From: Acanthosepion lycidas | Lineage: Eukaryota > Mollusca > Cephalopoda > Sepiida > Sepiidae | Assembly (NCBI GenBank): GCA_963932145.1 | Contig: OZ010616.1 | Location: 47,497,250-47,561,249 of the forward strand | DNA length: 64,000 nucleotides | Reading direction: 5' to 3' | In this document: piece after piece, positions 23,201 to 36,279 of the stretch | Position numbering within the stretch: position 1 is the stretch's first letter | Layout: each line of letters starts with the position of its first letter | Translations under genes and position numbers: made by a program | Notes under the pieces: generated by a model | Seen by the model: only the letters and a program-made list of their open reading frames with translations | What the model was told of the DNA's origin: nothing | The model's database searches: none

Positions 23201-26200
23201 AAATTGCAATCCCAAAAATGTTTCAGCTTTTAATAACTGATAAAGAGTTAAGATAACAAAACAAATGCAACTTCTGTACATAATAAAACTTCTATCTTGG
23301 GTTAAAGAATAATTTGTAGACTTACTGAAAACCCTTGCAATAAAAAAATTAAAATTAGGTGATGTCACCATAAACTTTGGCAAATAATGGATTAAATTTT
23401 TCTAGTATTAAAAATAAATTTGTCTCAATAGAACTAATTTTGGTTGCTTTATACCAATTATAGTTTGAAAGTTTTTGCTATTTACAAAGTGAATATGTTT
23501 ATACTTTTTTCTCCTTTCCAGATGTGCTGGATGCTGAAAACTGAATCACTTTATTTCCCAGTCAATATTATTGAATTGATTCAGTTGTATTATAAAGATG
23601 CACATTTTTCTTTCAAGTGTGAAAAATCACTTAACTCTGAGAGGTTTTGTCATTTGTTTATCAGTAGTACATTTATGAAAATGACAGTACAGACTTAGAA
23701 AATTTCTATCCATGACAAACCATAGCGCAAAGAGAATATCTAATAAAAGTTCAAGAAATCTTTTTTCCTGTTTTACTTAGTTTTAACTTTTAGTAACAGT
23801 TAAGCTAGCTATTTACTTTAAACTGAAAGAACATAGAGCTTATCAAATATTAATGTTCATTTTCTTGCATCAAAGAGTAACTGTGATATATATATATATA
23901 TGTGTGTGTGTATATATGTGTAAAAATGGTATAAAAAATGTTGTATATATCAAAGATTTTAGGAATATCTATGACCAAATGGGGGGAAAATTGGCTGCAC
24001 TGTATAAACACATTTTTAAAAATAAATTTAAATTTCAGCATCCACTTTCTTTCATGAGCCTGTATAATCACAATATAAACAATTGTGGTCCAATTAATTC
24101 CTAAAGGGTGGAATGTGTCACATGAAAAACATTTCCACTTTATCATAGGTTTTCCTTTTTATTGTGTATATATATATATATATACACACACTACTTTTCA
24201 TATTAGATCATAAGATTTATGACTTTACAGTCAAATATTTATTAGCATTTCTTTTGTTTTAGAAAAGTTGAATTGGAAATAGTTTTTCTTTAAGCTGCAA
24301 ATGCATATCCTGATGAGCATATGTGTGGGGAAAATTGATTCTTCTGAGTAAATATCATTAGATTTTCTTTTCTAATGTATGGACAAATAGTATTGAAGCC
24401 AAATATTTTCTTTTTGCAATTGTGAACTTTGATTTACCTCTCAAAAAGGCAATTTTGAAGGAAAAGTTGAAATTAAAGATGTTAAAAATTCATAAACTGG
24501 ATCATTTTCCATTGACAGCAACATGATCTGAATGCTTGATAGATATAAAAGAAAAAAATTCTTTTAGAGAAGTAAGAAAATAATGTACAAAATCATGGCC
24601 AATAATTGATAGTTGAATAGCTTTGTGCATTCTTTTCAATTTCTTTTTATAGTCCTATCTCTTATAAGATAACTAGTGAAAATGTTTATAATTGCTGTTG
24701 TCTAAAATTGTACTCTTAATTGATTTTAAATTTTAATGGCTGAGTTGAAACAAGGTAATGACTTAAACTTAGAACTAATATCAGTTTCAAGTTTATCCAT
24801 AAAAAGTTTCCATTCTTTAAAAAAAATGTAATAAGTATAGATTTCAAGATAAAATGTGTGTTGTGTGTATTCTTTTCAGTCGTTATGATAGGTAGTGTAA
24901 TGTGTTTAGTTTTATTAAATTTATTGTTCATTCTTTTATTTTTTAAAATTTGATGAGCCTTCTGTCTTATATTAAATATGAACTAATTAGGATATTGGAG
25001 GGGCTTAAAAGTATTTAAGAGCACTTATAATTTGTAGCCTTTAATATTTACATAATGAGAAATATATTGAATATATATATAATCTCTAATATTTTAATTA
25101 TTTCATATTTACCATGAAAGAACTTCATCTTTTTAAAATATAAAATAACGAATAATATAAACCATAAAACTAGACACACACTTACATGCACATGTGTATG
25201 GATTTTTCTTTACATTGTAAAAAAAAGTAGTCTTTAGTTATCAGAACTTATCCATTTTTTTTTTTTTTTTTTGTTAATCCTGAGATGTAAAGTAAAAGCA
25301 TTCAAGTAGAAATATTTAAATTATTTATAATGATACATGTATTTACATAAACCTGATCTTGATTGTGTTTGTCATAGTAACAATTTTTCAGCTGGTATAA
25401 GTTCCAGCCTGTTTGAGATACTTGTTATATTTGGCAATATTTTTACAATCTTTAACTGACTTCTTCTTTATTCTATCTTTAGGAGCAGATTGTTTTTTGT
25501 TGTTTTTTTTCTTGTGATGCTAGTTCCGGTTGTTTAACTTCCTGATACAAAGACTGATCCCTCTGTCACCAAGTAAATTAAAATGCTTAAGTTCATATTG
25601 ACACATAGAACAATTTCTGAAGTTCTAAATTGTTTGTCTGAATTGAATGGTGTATAATAATTCCCTATTGGATACAAATTATTTCATATTTGTTAAGAAT
25701 AAATCTACTTAGCAATATTTATTTATTTTTTAAGCATTAAGGCTATGTTGTACAAATATCACCTAATTTATAATTGAAGTTTTGATAATAGGATGTAACA
25801 TGCAAATTGTTAATATGTTCAACAGATTATGGGTATAACTATTGAACATTTAGAAATTTTGAGATGAGGAATTATATGCTTTGCTATTCAGATTGATAAA
25901 ACATTTTGATTGTTGTACCTTTTTGTTTCTGAAGAATGCGGTTACAACCAAGATGAACATATTGGTTTGAACAGTAAAACATAACCTAACAATTCTCGCT
26001 GTTTTAATAATAATAATAATAATAAACAATTAAAAATGCCTTATGATCAAATTCAACATAATGCTTTTGACCTATTGGAAACTTAATTTAAACAAAAATC
26101 TTGTTTATCCATAAAAGTAGTTTATGAAGCATAACCAAATTGTTACTGCATGATCTCTCTTTGACTCTTATTAGTTTTTATATGTTTAAACATTCCTCTG

Positions 26201-27180
26201 TGGTATTTTACCATCTTTCCTGTAATTATTAAAATTGTTAATGTCTCCCCTTTAATAGTTACACCTTCTAAAAGTAAATTATCCACTTCTCCTTTATCTT
26301 CTGTTATTTAGTTATTGTAAAGAGAAGAGCATGCATGTGGTAAATAAAGTAGCACCTAACTTAGTAGACATTCATTCTTCATAGTAGCAAAACTCCCTCA
26401 GTTTTATTTAGGTTATAAGATCTTTGATTTCCCTTCACCTTGTCTAAATTTCTCTGTATCATGTCAAGTGTAAATATCACCAACTTTAGGAGATAATTTA
26501 GAATCCATAATAAATGTGGTATTTTGATGAATGAAAGTATTATATATATATATTTTTTTTTTTTTTTTTTTATGAATTCTCTATGGTGAAAGAAAAATGC
26601 TCCCTTTTTAATGAAAGTCCTCTTAAAGTTAATACAGGACATGTTCTATCTCTGTCCTTATACCTGATGTAGTGCCATATTCACTTTAAGTTAATTTTAT
26701 TAAATAAGTAATACTTGTTTATATTATTGTTTTCTAGTGTGTGATTTTAAACTGGAGCATCTTCTAAGGGATTATTGTAGGGTTTAAATTTTAAAGCTTA
26801 AATTAGTATGTACTATAGGAAGATATGACTTTTTATTAAGAGATATAATGTAATAGTTATTTAAAAAATATATTTGATAAAATATAAACAAATTATTTTA
26901 CTAGTTGTATAAGTAGTGAGGATTCATTGATATTTTTTTAGCTTGTCAGCTTTTTAGCTTGGTTATTTAAAACATACATTTTTGATTGTAAGAATAACTA
27001 ATTTTAGCACGTGAATATGGCATTAACAATTTTTTTTTCTTTTACGAATAAGGATTTTTCCAGATAAGTCCTATTTAAGGTTTTTATGCATAAATGTATA
27101 TAATGAAATTGACTGGAATTTGAACTCTGTTCTCTGATTCCACATTTCTAGCTGTAGTGTGAGGATACAGAAAACTTTTC
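20270..27180. other. Intronic AT-rich stretch without recognised genes
   Basis: Holds T- and A-tracts, small TA/TG microsatellites (23888-23918, 24168-24184), a family core at about 23190-23270 and a long T-run at 26550-26572. The short open frames have no recognisable domain or splice structure. Confidence 0.5.
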
Positions 27181-27187
27181 TTTGTTT

Positions 27188-27366
27188 ACATTATTTATAT
27201 TATTCAGACTGTTATCCTCATCTTCATTGCCATATTCATAATGTTTCGGCTGTTATATGCTCCAGACTTCTTCAGGTGATTTTGAATTTTGAATCGGAGT
27301 ATATAATGGCTGAAATGTTGTGAATATAGCAATGAAGATGAGGATAACGGTTCAAATAATATAATT
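27188..27366. mobile_element. Fold-back MITE, copy 2
   Basis: Arms containing TATTCAGACTGTTATCCTCA and its approximate complement surround a CTCCAGACTTCTTCAGGTGA interior. Collinear with the 14829-15028 element. Confidence 0.78.
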
Positions 27367-27657
27367 AATCATATCTCATCTCAGAGAGATAGATGACACT
27401 TGTATTTGGATGTGTGACCTATGCTTTCCAAATATGTCTGCAAGAATAAAACTTAGCCCTATCACTTGTTATTTGTTGTTATTGTGTGCCCTATGTTTCA
27501 CAAGAATCTCTGGGGAGAAAAACAAGTTGTTTTAGTTTCAAACTTTGCATATAGATTAATTGTAATGGAGTGTTTACTTATTTTGTGATTAAACTATCAC
27601 ATTCAAACCAGTTGGCTAAAAAAATTTTTACCATGGCACTTTATATATGTGGAATCT

Positions 27658-27692
<35 letters not shown>

Positions 27693-28264
27693 CAATAACT
27701 TTTCTGATCATTTATCGTTTATATTCTACTTTTAAATTACCTGTGAATCATTTCTAAGCATAAAAATATTGTTGATAAGTTTCATTAATTGATAAACCTA
27801 TATCACTTGAAAAAAATATATGGAACATTCTGTCTTGTATATGTAACTCTCAGATCTATTCTGATTTATTCTTTTAAAATTTGATACTTGGAATTTGACA
27901 TATGCTATAATCAGTTGTATACTTGTATTAACATGAATAGTATAACAAACCTGTAACCTAATAAAGGTTCCATCTTACAACCACTTTTGATCAAGCATTT
28001 AATTTTACTTAGACGTTTTATTAAAAAAAAGTTAACTACTCAAATTTTATGTACATAATATTAAATGCTTTCAAACTTAACTAGCATCATATCCATCAAT
28101 GTTAGATTATATATGGGTCAACATATCGGTGTGCTCTAAGAAAAGTATATGTAATAATAATGAAGAAGTTAATGGTCAAAGATGAATTAGACCAGGAAAC
28201 AGTAGTATTAAAAAAGTGCTCAGTATACATATAATAATTTAACATGTAGAGCTTTTAAGTACAG

Positions 28265-28625
28265 AAAATTAGGAAATCAGCTGATTCTGCTACTTGGGTT
28301 TCAACCTTTTGGTATCTTCAGGCGATTTCAGTCAATTGATTACCTAATGCTTTATTTTTGAGTTCATTTGAAGTGGGACAAAAAGAATGTAACTACATTT
28401 CATTTAATCCCCCAACAATACACTTGGGTGTCCAATATACTTGATTTTCCTTTCCTCCTCATCATCATCATTTTCTGCACCACACCTCATGCCATACACT
28501 TATTTAGTTTTTAAAAAAATACAGTATTCATAAATTTTTATCTTTAAAAAAATTCAACATTAGGAAATCAGCTGAAGATGTTGAAGGGTTAAAACTAAGG
28601 TAGCTGAATCTGCTGATTTTCTATG
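28265..28625. mobile_element. Putative MITE with 35-bp terminal inverted repeats
   Basis: GAAATCAGCTGATTCTGCTA...GGGTTTCAACC near 28275 pairs with GGGTTAAAACTAAGGTAGCTGAATCTGCTGATTTTC near 28588-28623. A second direct copy of AGGAAATCAGCTGA lies at about 28562. Boundaries are approximate. Confidence 0.5.
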
Positions 28626-29369
28626 CTTTTTATATATATAAAATTTGTCACTCGGCTGTTTGATGTTATGTTCAGTACTCTGACTTCAGAGTTTCATAGA
28701 TGAACCTTTTTGTTATTGTTCCATCCACTTGTCAGGAGGTTTCAGCAATTTTCTTTTATACTAAATTTGATTTAATTAATACACTAGTTGTGAGCTCTTA
28801 GGTTGACCATTTTGCATGTGCATATAGGGAGTGATTCCTGTTTAATACATGTTTTTTAAAGCAAAATTGACAATGTACTTTTAAGTTTTTATTACCTTTT
28901 ATGTCAACAAGTGTTTTTTTTTTTCTGGACCTACTACCTAAAGAATTGGTTAGCTGAAAGCACTTGGAATCAAAAAAAACATTTGGACAATTTCTACAAC
29001 TCATTAAATTCAGAAAATAAAACACTTGTTTGCATGCAAAAAAATATAATAATAAAAAAAAAAAACAAGAAAGAAAGAAAAGTTCTTTGTCAATCTCGTT
29101 TCAAACACACACAATGGAAAATTAATGACAAAGTGGGTTTATTTTTATTTCTTTTTTTGTTAGGCACGTTTCAGCCTTTAGGTCTCCATTAGACTAAAGT
29201 AATATTTTTGTTGATGTTATATATGTAAGAATATAAGCAGGAATATAAAAATGCAAATGTTGGTTATAGGTATGACTAGGTTGGAAGCTCCAAAAATGTA
29301 TTGCTGAAATATTTAAAAAAATTTATTTATTTATTTTTTTTTAATAGACATTTTCTCCTCTGTGTGTGC

Positions 29370-29372
<3 letters not shown>

Positions 29373-29415
<43 letters not shown>
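29373..29415. repeat. (TA)n microsatellite
   Basis: About 21 TA units following a short TG tract. Confidence 0.95.
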
Positions 29416-29418
<3 letters not shown>

Positions 29419-29829
29419 GTGTGTTATTTTTAGTGTATACCCGTGTTTGAAATAGATGCTCTGTTTTACTTTTGTTTCATTTTAAACCATGTATATTATG
29501 TCTATCAGGCTTTAGACAGCTTAGCCACATGGACCATAAGTGCAGTTATCCACTAAAAATAATGTTTGAAGTAATAAGTGTTGGCTTTAAATTAATAATG
29601 ATACAAAACTGAACAGATATGGGCTCCTGAGAAAATCTGAACCTTACTCTGTTGTGGTTGAGTAGTCTAAAGCACACATTGTCATATTATTTTTGCAATC
29701 CCAAACATCTTTTGGTTTTAAATAACACAAATGTTTGTTATGCTGTAAAAAGAAAAACACAATCATTGGCTGCACAGTATATGCTTTGTTATGGCTATAT
29801 ATGGTTTTGAATTCAATTTTTCTATCTTC

Positions 29830-30010
29830 TAGATTGAGTGCCAACCATGGTTAGAGAATTCAGTCTTCTATTTAATTCTGATCTGAAGAAAAGTTTGTAC
29901 CTTTCCCTGGGGTATTTGTGTAAAAATGAATGTTACAAACTTTACTGGAATTCAAACTTGTCTTGCCAATTTCTTTTTCTGAGCCACTATTACTCCACCT
30001 GCATATGTCT
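29830..30010 (-). mobile_element. tRNA-like SINE, copy 1
   Basis: Shares the sequence of five other copies: ACCTTTCCC(A/T)GGGGTATT, GTGTAAAAATGAATGT, GGAATTCAAACTTG and ...GAGCCACTATTACTCCACC. Read on the minus strand, the head has TAGTGGCTCAG and GTTTGAATTCC, which resemble degenerate Pol III A and B boxes. Confidence 0.65.
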
Positions 30011-30039
30011 ATGGTTATTGTATTATTGTTACTAGTTAA

Positions 30040-30296
30040 CAAGTCACTTATCTTGAAATGGTTGTACTGGTAATCAACATGACAAAGTGGGTGAAATGCA
30101 GCCACCTTGAATGGAATACAACTGAAATGTGAGTAATATGATGGGGATTGTGCTCCTCTTAAAATTTTCTATCAATTGATTAGCTAAGTAAGAACAATTA
30201 ATCAATTAGTTTATCCCTTGTCATTTTGTTCATTCATCCAGGGTGGGATGCTGTTGATTACCAGTACAACGTTTTTTATCAAGACAAGCGACCCTT
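30040..30296. mobile_element. MITE with about 38-bp terminal inverted repeats
   Basis: Left end 30041-30078 (CTTATCTTGA...TTGTACTGGTAATCAAC) and right end 30253-30295 (GTTGATTACCAGTACAACG...TCAAGACAAG) are inverted repeats. A diverged copy lies at about 1265-1500. No coding capacity. Confidence 0.82.
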
Positions 30297-30608
30297 ATTT
30301 TTATTTTATTTTTTTTTTTTGTAAACATTACTATAAATCACACATTTAATCAAGATTGAGAGAGAGTATCTACCTTTTACTAGACAGAAGAACCAGATAA
30401 GGATCACCCATGTAAATTACACAAAATAAATTATTTGTCAATCAGCTATTAATTGCACTAACTTTTACAGACTAATTTCCATTTTGAATAAGAGTAAGTC
30501 ACTATGCTAGTCAATAGTTAACATTGTAAAAATAAAATTCTGTATTCTTTGGCAATTGAATGATTTATCTAAAACCTGTTAAAATATATGGATAAAGATA
30601 CAAGGAAA

Positions 30609-30822
30609 ACTTATCTTAGCCAACACATTTCATCCTCATAGACTTTATTATCAGGGCAAATGTAAGGATTTTGTTGAAACCAGTGTTTATAAACAAAAAT
30701 AAAAATGTTAGTTCAAAATTTTTTGAATTTATGAATGCTCATAGACATTCATCATGTTAACTGAAAAGTCTAGGTAAATTATGGTGGCTGCTAAATTACA
30801 AAGTTTAATGACTAATTAGTGA
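30609..30822 (+). repeat. Dispersed repeat family B, copy 2
   Basis: Aligns with 49195-49390 and with the inverted copy at 17884-18095. Confidence 0.7.
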
Positions 30823-30833
30823 GTAAATGATGT

Positions 30834-30837
<4 letters not shown>

Positions 30838-30870
<33 letters not shown>
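30838..30870. repeat. Long poly(T) tract
   Basis: About 33 consecutive T between two dispersed repeats, possibly the tail of an antisense retroelement. Confidence 0.9.
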
Positions 30871-30877
<7 letters not shown>

Positions 30878-30904
30878 GTATTTATAAATACATGTTGCAA
30901 ACAT

Positions 30905-31306
30905 ACAGGTGAACAATTCAACTAGAAAAATTGAAAATAAATACAATGTAACTAAATACAAATTATAGACATGTCATAATAGATCATTTCATCTTAAATA
31001 AATCAATGTTTTGCAGCAATTTTTAACATCAACTTGAAAGTTGAATTTTAACACCTTCAACATTATGGATAAAAAATAGTGAATTTTTTTTTTTCCTTAA
31101 ACTTATGAGCAAAACAAATTCAAAGATTTGGACAAAAAAAAAGACTCTGGATTGACATCAAAATTTACAAAAATTTGTCATTCTTTAATAGTTGTGATTA
31201 GTTTAATTTGTAATGTATATAAATACAAGTAGAAAAAAAGCAGATATTGATTAGTAACAAAGTTTAGGCCTCCCAACCAGTTGGGGAGTAGTACATACTA
31301 GCCATA
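30905..31306. repeat. Dispersed repeat of about 450 bp, copy 2
   Basis: Collinear with 8518-8980 in the same orientation. Ends at a TA microsatellite (31307-31326). Confidence 0.75.
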
Positions 31307-31494
31307 TATATATATATATATATATACTCTCTCTCACCTGCTACTTTTCAATGTATGAGGATTTCAGCAGCTCGGTTCTTAGGACCGAAAACACATTTTG
31401 GAAGGGTCGAATACAGAAATGGTACACAGCATGCCAGTCTCCAAGTGTCCCCACTCAGGTTTTGAATTCAGATTTGTCATGTGACTATCCAAGG

Positions 31495-31649
31495 CTGTAG
31501 GACCCAGTCTGTCTTGCTATTTATCCATAGATGGGGGAAGAGTAGGATTCATACCTTTCCCAGGGGTATTAGCATGTAAGTGAATGTAATGAACTTGAAC
31601 CACTGATTTCTCAATCTTTGAGCCACTATCCATTACTCCATCATGCCTC

Positions 31650-31650
<1 letters not shown>
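31495..31650 (-). mobile_element. tRNA-like SINE, copy 2
   Basis: GGACCCAGTCTGTCTTGCTA, CATACCTTTCCCAGGGGTAT and GAGCCACTATCCATTACTCC are shared with the other copies. A (TA)n tract follows at the head side (31651-31682). Confidence 0.65.
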
Positions 31651-31687
<37 letters not shown>

Positions 31688-31884
31688 CATATTCAAAATA
31701 AAGTTTTCAATTTGAATATTATAAGAAATTAGAACAGGAAACATTTTTTTATAATTGTTCTCTTCAGGACTCTTGATATGTTATGTAGAATTTTACAAGA
31801 AAAAGAGATGAGTGCTGAATTGTGATAGGATATCAATCCTCTTATACAGTAGTGAATGCTCAAGAATCTTTTACAAGATTAAGA

Positions 31885-32235
31885 CTTGAAGCAACAAATG
31901 TGGTTCTACTGGAGGCTACTGAGAATACCATGGACCAAACTTGTGGGCAGTTTCAAATTTTGAGGGGAAAATGGAAGCAAAAAGGACACTTAAACTCAAG
32001 ATCAGGAATAGACAATTGAAATTTCTAGGGCACATAATGAGGAAAGAGGCCTTGGAAAATTTAATACACACAAAACAGAATGGCAGCAAGAGAGAGGAAA
32101 ACAATAACTTACCTAGTGCATGGTGGAGTAAGGTTTAGGAGGGATAGCAAAAAATATTAAATTTATTACGAACTACAAAAAACAGGAAATTAAGGAGAGA
32201 AATGTTCACCAACGTCCTTGACGGGATACGGTGCC
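31885..32235 (+). pseudogene. LINE reverse-transcriptase ORF, C-terminal remnant
   Basis: Two frames together give the conserved C-terminal end of an endonuclease-reverse transcriptase of a non-LTR retrotransposon: MWFYWRLLRIPWTKLV (31895-31945), then in another frame EAKRTLKLKIRNRQLKFLGH and IMRKEALENLIHT (31973-32070), and KREENNNL. After further shifts comes RKLRREMFTNVLDGIRCLGD (about 32188-32240). Equivalent RT C-termini read RRMLRIPWT, RQLxFxGHIMRR and LWRxMVANVL. The protein copies element RNA into DNA at the target site. Only the last 110 or so residues remain, with at least two frame breaks. Confidence 0.85.
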
Positions 32236-32349
32236 TAGGAGATGGATTAACTCTATCAAAAATCATCATTTTAAAAAAAACAAAAAACCAAACTCTATTG
32301 CCAATTCTGAAAACATTATTGCTTACTTGTAATAAGCTATTTGTTACAA

Positions 32350-32400
32350 ATTATTTTTTGCACAACATACAAATTATTTGTATGTTGTGCAAAAAGTAAT
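32350..32400. mobile_element. Short palindromic hairpin (MITE-like)
   Basis: TTTGCACAACATACAAA and its complement form a stem of about 23 bp around a loop of about 4 bases, with AT-rich ends. Confidence 0.6.
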
Positions 32401-33064
32401 TTTACTTTAATCTTTTAAAATTGTGTATACCCACATCTTGTACATACATTCCTGTGATAAGGGTTTGAAAGATAACCATCTTTGAAACCCTTTTCGTAAC
32501 AATGTGCAAAAAAGCAATGGTGAACATCTGATGATATCCTGTTTTGTGAATGATATCTCCCCCACCCAATAAAATACAAATGTATAAAATAAAAACTATT
32601 TTCATATTTTTACAAGGCATACTTATTTTGGAATGTTCTCTTCAATTATTGAATAGTGCATAAAACAGAAGTGGAAAATAAAAACAAAACGTAACAACTG
32701 CTAAGAAGATTGTTAAAAGTTAAAAACCAGCAGGAAAACTACTCTTAAAGACTTCTCAACAAATAAGAGCACCCACACTGAATCACCACTACCAGCAAAA
32801 TAAGCAGACAGATGACCTGAAGAGGATGTTATTGATATTTATTTCTGAAAATAGCAAAAACGTCTGGGATTTTATAGAGAAAGTGGTTAGTCTTTAATTC
32901 ACGTATCATTAACTTAGTTTTTTGTTATTGGAATCATTTCAATGAAATGTTAGTTTTTACTTTTTAAGAACATAAATTGTATAACTTTGTGTTTTTTAAA
33001 ACCTTATTGGATTTTTAACTTTTGAATAAATAATGAGAAACGCTTGTGTGTTAAAAATTGTATA

Positions 33065-33187
33065 CAGTGTAACCCGGATATAAGAGAGTTTCTCTGGTCC
33101 CAAATTAGAGCCAAAACAAAATAGACCAAACCCGGATATAAGAGACTTCTCCGGTCCCGACAACTCTCTTATATCCGGGTTACACTT
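33065..33187. mobile_element. pogo/Tigger-like MITE, copy 2
   Basis: Starts CAGTGTAACCCGGATATAAG and ends CTTATATCCGGGTTACACT, terminal inverted repeats of about 24 bp, preceded by TA. The interior contains GGTCCCAAATTAGAGCC and AAACAAAATAGACCAAACCC, the reverse complement of the 10412-10586 element. The 3' terminal G and right TA are altered. Confidence 0.82.
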
Positions 33188-33579
33188 TGAATATTTTCCT
33201 TCCCTGAAATATTTTTTAAAACAGACCTGGATAAATAAATATTGAAAGAAGCTGGTACTTAAAATCTGAAATTATTTTGAGATAACTTGTTTGTATTATT
33301 ATTCATCTGACAAAAAAAAAAAAAAAGTTAGCTTTTCTTTTGGGTGATACAATCATCTGATGACACTGACACTGACAGTATAAAAATTGAAATATTGTTT
33401 GTGGTTACACCTGTAACCCCAAATACAAATGACTTCATTTGTGAAAAATCAACTTGTACATTCTTTATTTGTGGCCCCTTGAAAATTTCTGTAAAAAAAA
33501 TCTCTGTGCTGATGAGGAAAACGTTTTTAATCACTGAAGCTTTGGTTATGAAAACAATATCTTGGAATTAAATAGGCAT

Positions 33580-34232
33580 CACCATTGGTAATGCTGTCGA
33601 CTTGAAGGTTGCGTTCCCAATTTAATTTTCCTTAATTTGGAGAATAATACTGTTTTATTTTTAAATTTGCGTTTTTTTTTTGTTTTTGTTTTTGTAAGAA
33701 TAATTTGAAGAATAGTTATTTTTTTATACACTCAGTTCTTCGATTTGGAGTTGAGGAAATTTTCATAGAGAAGTTCTTAAGAACCGATTAGGTTTTTTTT
33801 AATCTTTAAAAAAGTACTTAAAAACAAAGCAAAACAGTCAATGATATTTATTAATTTAACACAAAAAGTACAGTACTTGCGTACGGCACACGCAATAAAT
33901 TGACGTACGTTAGTCACATGCACAAACACTGGTACAAAAATTTCATGAGTTTTTTTTCAAGTTCTACATTCCTCCACTTTTCTCCGAATAATTTTTTTTT
34001 TTAGTAAGCAGGTTAAATTAACGTTTTTAATTTAAATGAATAAAATCATAAATGTAATGTTTCATTGTATTTTGTAGCCGTCATAAAAAAGTAACATAAT
34101 TTTCCAGATTCTTGTTCATTTTTATTTTTTTACCATTCTGTCGAATTCTGAAACCAGATTGACTCATCTTTTTTAAATAAATTACTTAAGTCTTAAAAAA
34201 CTTATCCAATTTTTATGCATTTCTTATTTTAT

Positions 34233-34267
<35 letters not shown>

Positions 34268-35616
34268 TTCAATTTATTAATTTGGCGAAAACATTTGCCC
34301 AATAGTTTAAAAAAAAAAAAAAAAAAAAAAAAGCAACTGAGAATTTCCTTATTTTGAGTTGAAACTTAAATATTTTATTTTTAACATAGTGGTCACTGGT
34401 AAAGTGTTACTTTTTTTTTTTTTTTTTTTTTGCGCGCTGGAATGAAGAATTTAAGCTTAAAAAAAAAAAAGGAAGGGAAACGGAAAAGCAAACAAATTTT
34501 GTCTGTAACTTGTTAAATTTTTGTTTCACCGAATTTTCTTTAAGGACTGGAATCTAATTTTTCTTTCGCTATCCAAATTTAAAAACTGTCTTGTGCATCT
34601 TCCCACCCGACGACTGCAATTATTGATTGAAGAATGAAGAAATTGGATAGTTTCTTTTGTTGACTCTCCAGTCTCCACATTTTTTTTGACTTTCCACAAC
34701 GCCGTCAGCAACTATAACACCCTCCCTCTGTTTCGCGTTTGTGAAATTATATAAAGTAAAAAAAGTTCTTTAAAAACCCTTTTCCCGCTTCTTCTGTTTA
34801 AATAGGTTTTCTAAGTAAACCCAACATTTAAAGCACATTGCTTTTCTTAATAACTGAGTTTTTCTTTCTAACGATAAATTGAGGCTGTGTAAGTGTTAAT
34901 TGGATTTTTATAATTTTTTTTTTTTTTTTTTTCTAAAATACAAAAAAAAGTTCAAAATGCTACACTGTACTTTGCCGACATAAAATTGTACTGCTAGCAA
35001 TATGAGGTACATGAAAAAATGTTATGAATGTTTTGCGTGTGTGATGGACATTTTTCGCAAAAAAACTAATCAATCCAAGCTTTCGTAAAAAGAAAAAAAA
35101 AGAAAAAAAGAGAATGCTAAGTACGCTGCTTTTAGTCAAACTATTTTTTCACAAATACAAAAGTAATTATTTTTAAGATACTTTGGAACGTATTGCTAAA
35201 GTTACAAAGGAAGTTTTAAAAGTTGACGAATTAAAAAGCACTTATTGATTGATCATAAATAAATACTGACGGCATTTCCATTTAATGTTCAATTCGTACT
35301 TTGCACTTTAAGCATTTTTATGTAAGCAACTTAAGTACTGTAGATGATCCAAAACAAGAAGAAAAAAAACAAACTTTTAATGGGTTATTCCGAAGTCAAA
35401 AAGTTTTATATATATATAGCCTTAAGAAAAACAAACTTCCATTCTACGTGCAAGACTTTTTTTTAGTTACGATTCGTCGTAAGACCTTCGCATATGTGAT
35501 ATGCGTGATTTTTAAATGAAGATTTTATAACGAAGTCTAAATCGCGTATGTTGATGTTTTGAGAAAGATTTCTCAACACACAAATTTAGTTAAAATTTAA
35601 ATGTTCCAGAACAATG

Positions 35617-35647
<31 letters not shown>

Positions 35648-36250
35648 CTTTATGGTAGAAAAACAAAACTCTATCATAGGGTCACGTGACCTAACCCACC
35701 TACACATGTTATGTCCTATCCTATACTTAAAAAAGATGACATTTCCTATTTGTTTTGAAGTTTGTTTTTTTTTTCTCTCTCGTGGCTTGTACATGTTTTG
35801 ATTTTTTTTTTTTTTTTCTGTCGTAATACGAACGATATATAATAGATCAGTCCAACTTCTGAGTGATTAAAAACAAAAACGCAACATTTTTTTTTTTTTT
35901 TTTTTTTTTTATAGTATTTATCATATGTGGTATTTGTCGATTTGATATTAATTTAAAAATTTAAATGTAGCAAAAACCGCTCTCGTCGGACCATAAGTAT
36001 GCTAACTAGAAAATAATTTAAATAAGTTTTTGAATTAGTGAAGATTCTCTTTTTTTTTGTTTTTTAAATGTATTTTCCCGGTGTAGTTTTTTTTTTTTTT
36101 ATTTACTCTTTTTATGAAAATTACCTATTTCTTTGGAGACCTGGTCATTGTGTCCACTTTCGAGAAAAATGAAAGTTTAAAAGTTGTGTAAAAACTTCAA
36201 AGGCGAAGTGATTTAAGAGGTGGTGGGTACTTAAATGTACGTATAATTCC
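33580..36250. other. Intron segment with more CpG and many homopolymers
   Basis: No gene recognised. Contains T-runs at 34238-34266, 34409-34432, 35619-35647 and 35889-35910 and an A-run at about 34309-34332. CpG dinucleotides (for example 33880-33910, 34725-34740, 35465-35500) are visibly commoner than in the rest of the intron, and interspersed repeats are scarce. Confidence 0.45.
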
Positions 36251-36279
36251 CAACTGAACCTTGATTTTCGTTTGACATC

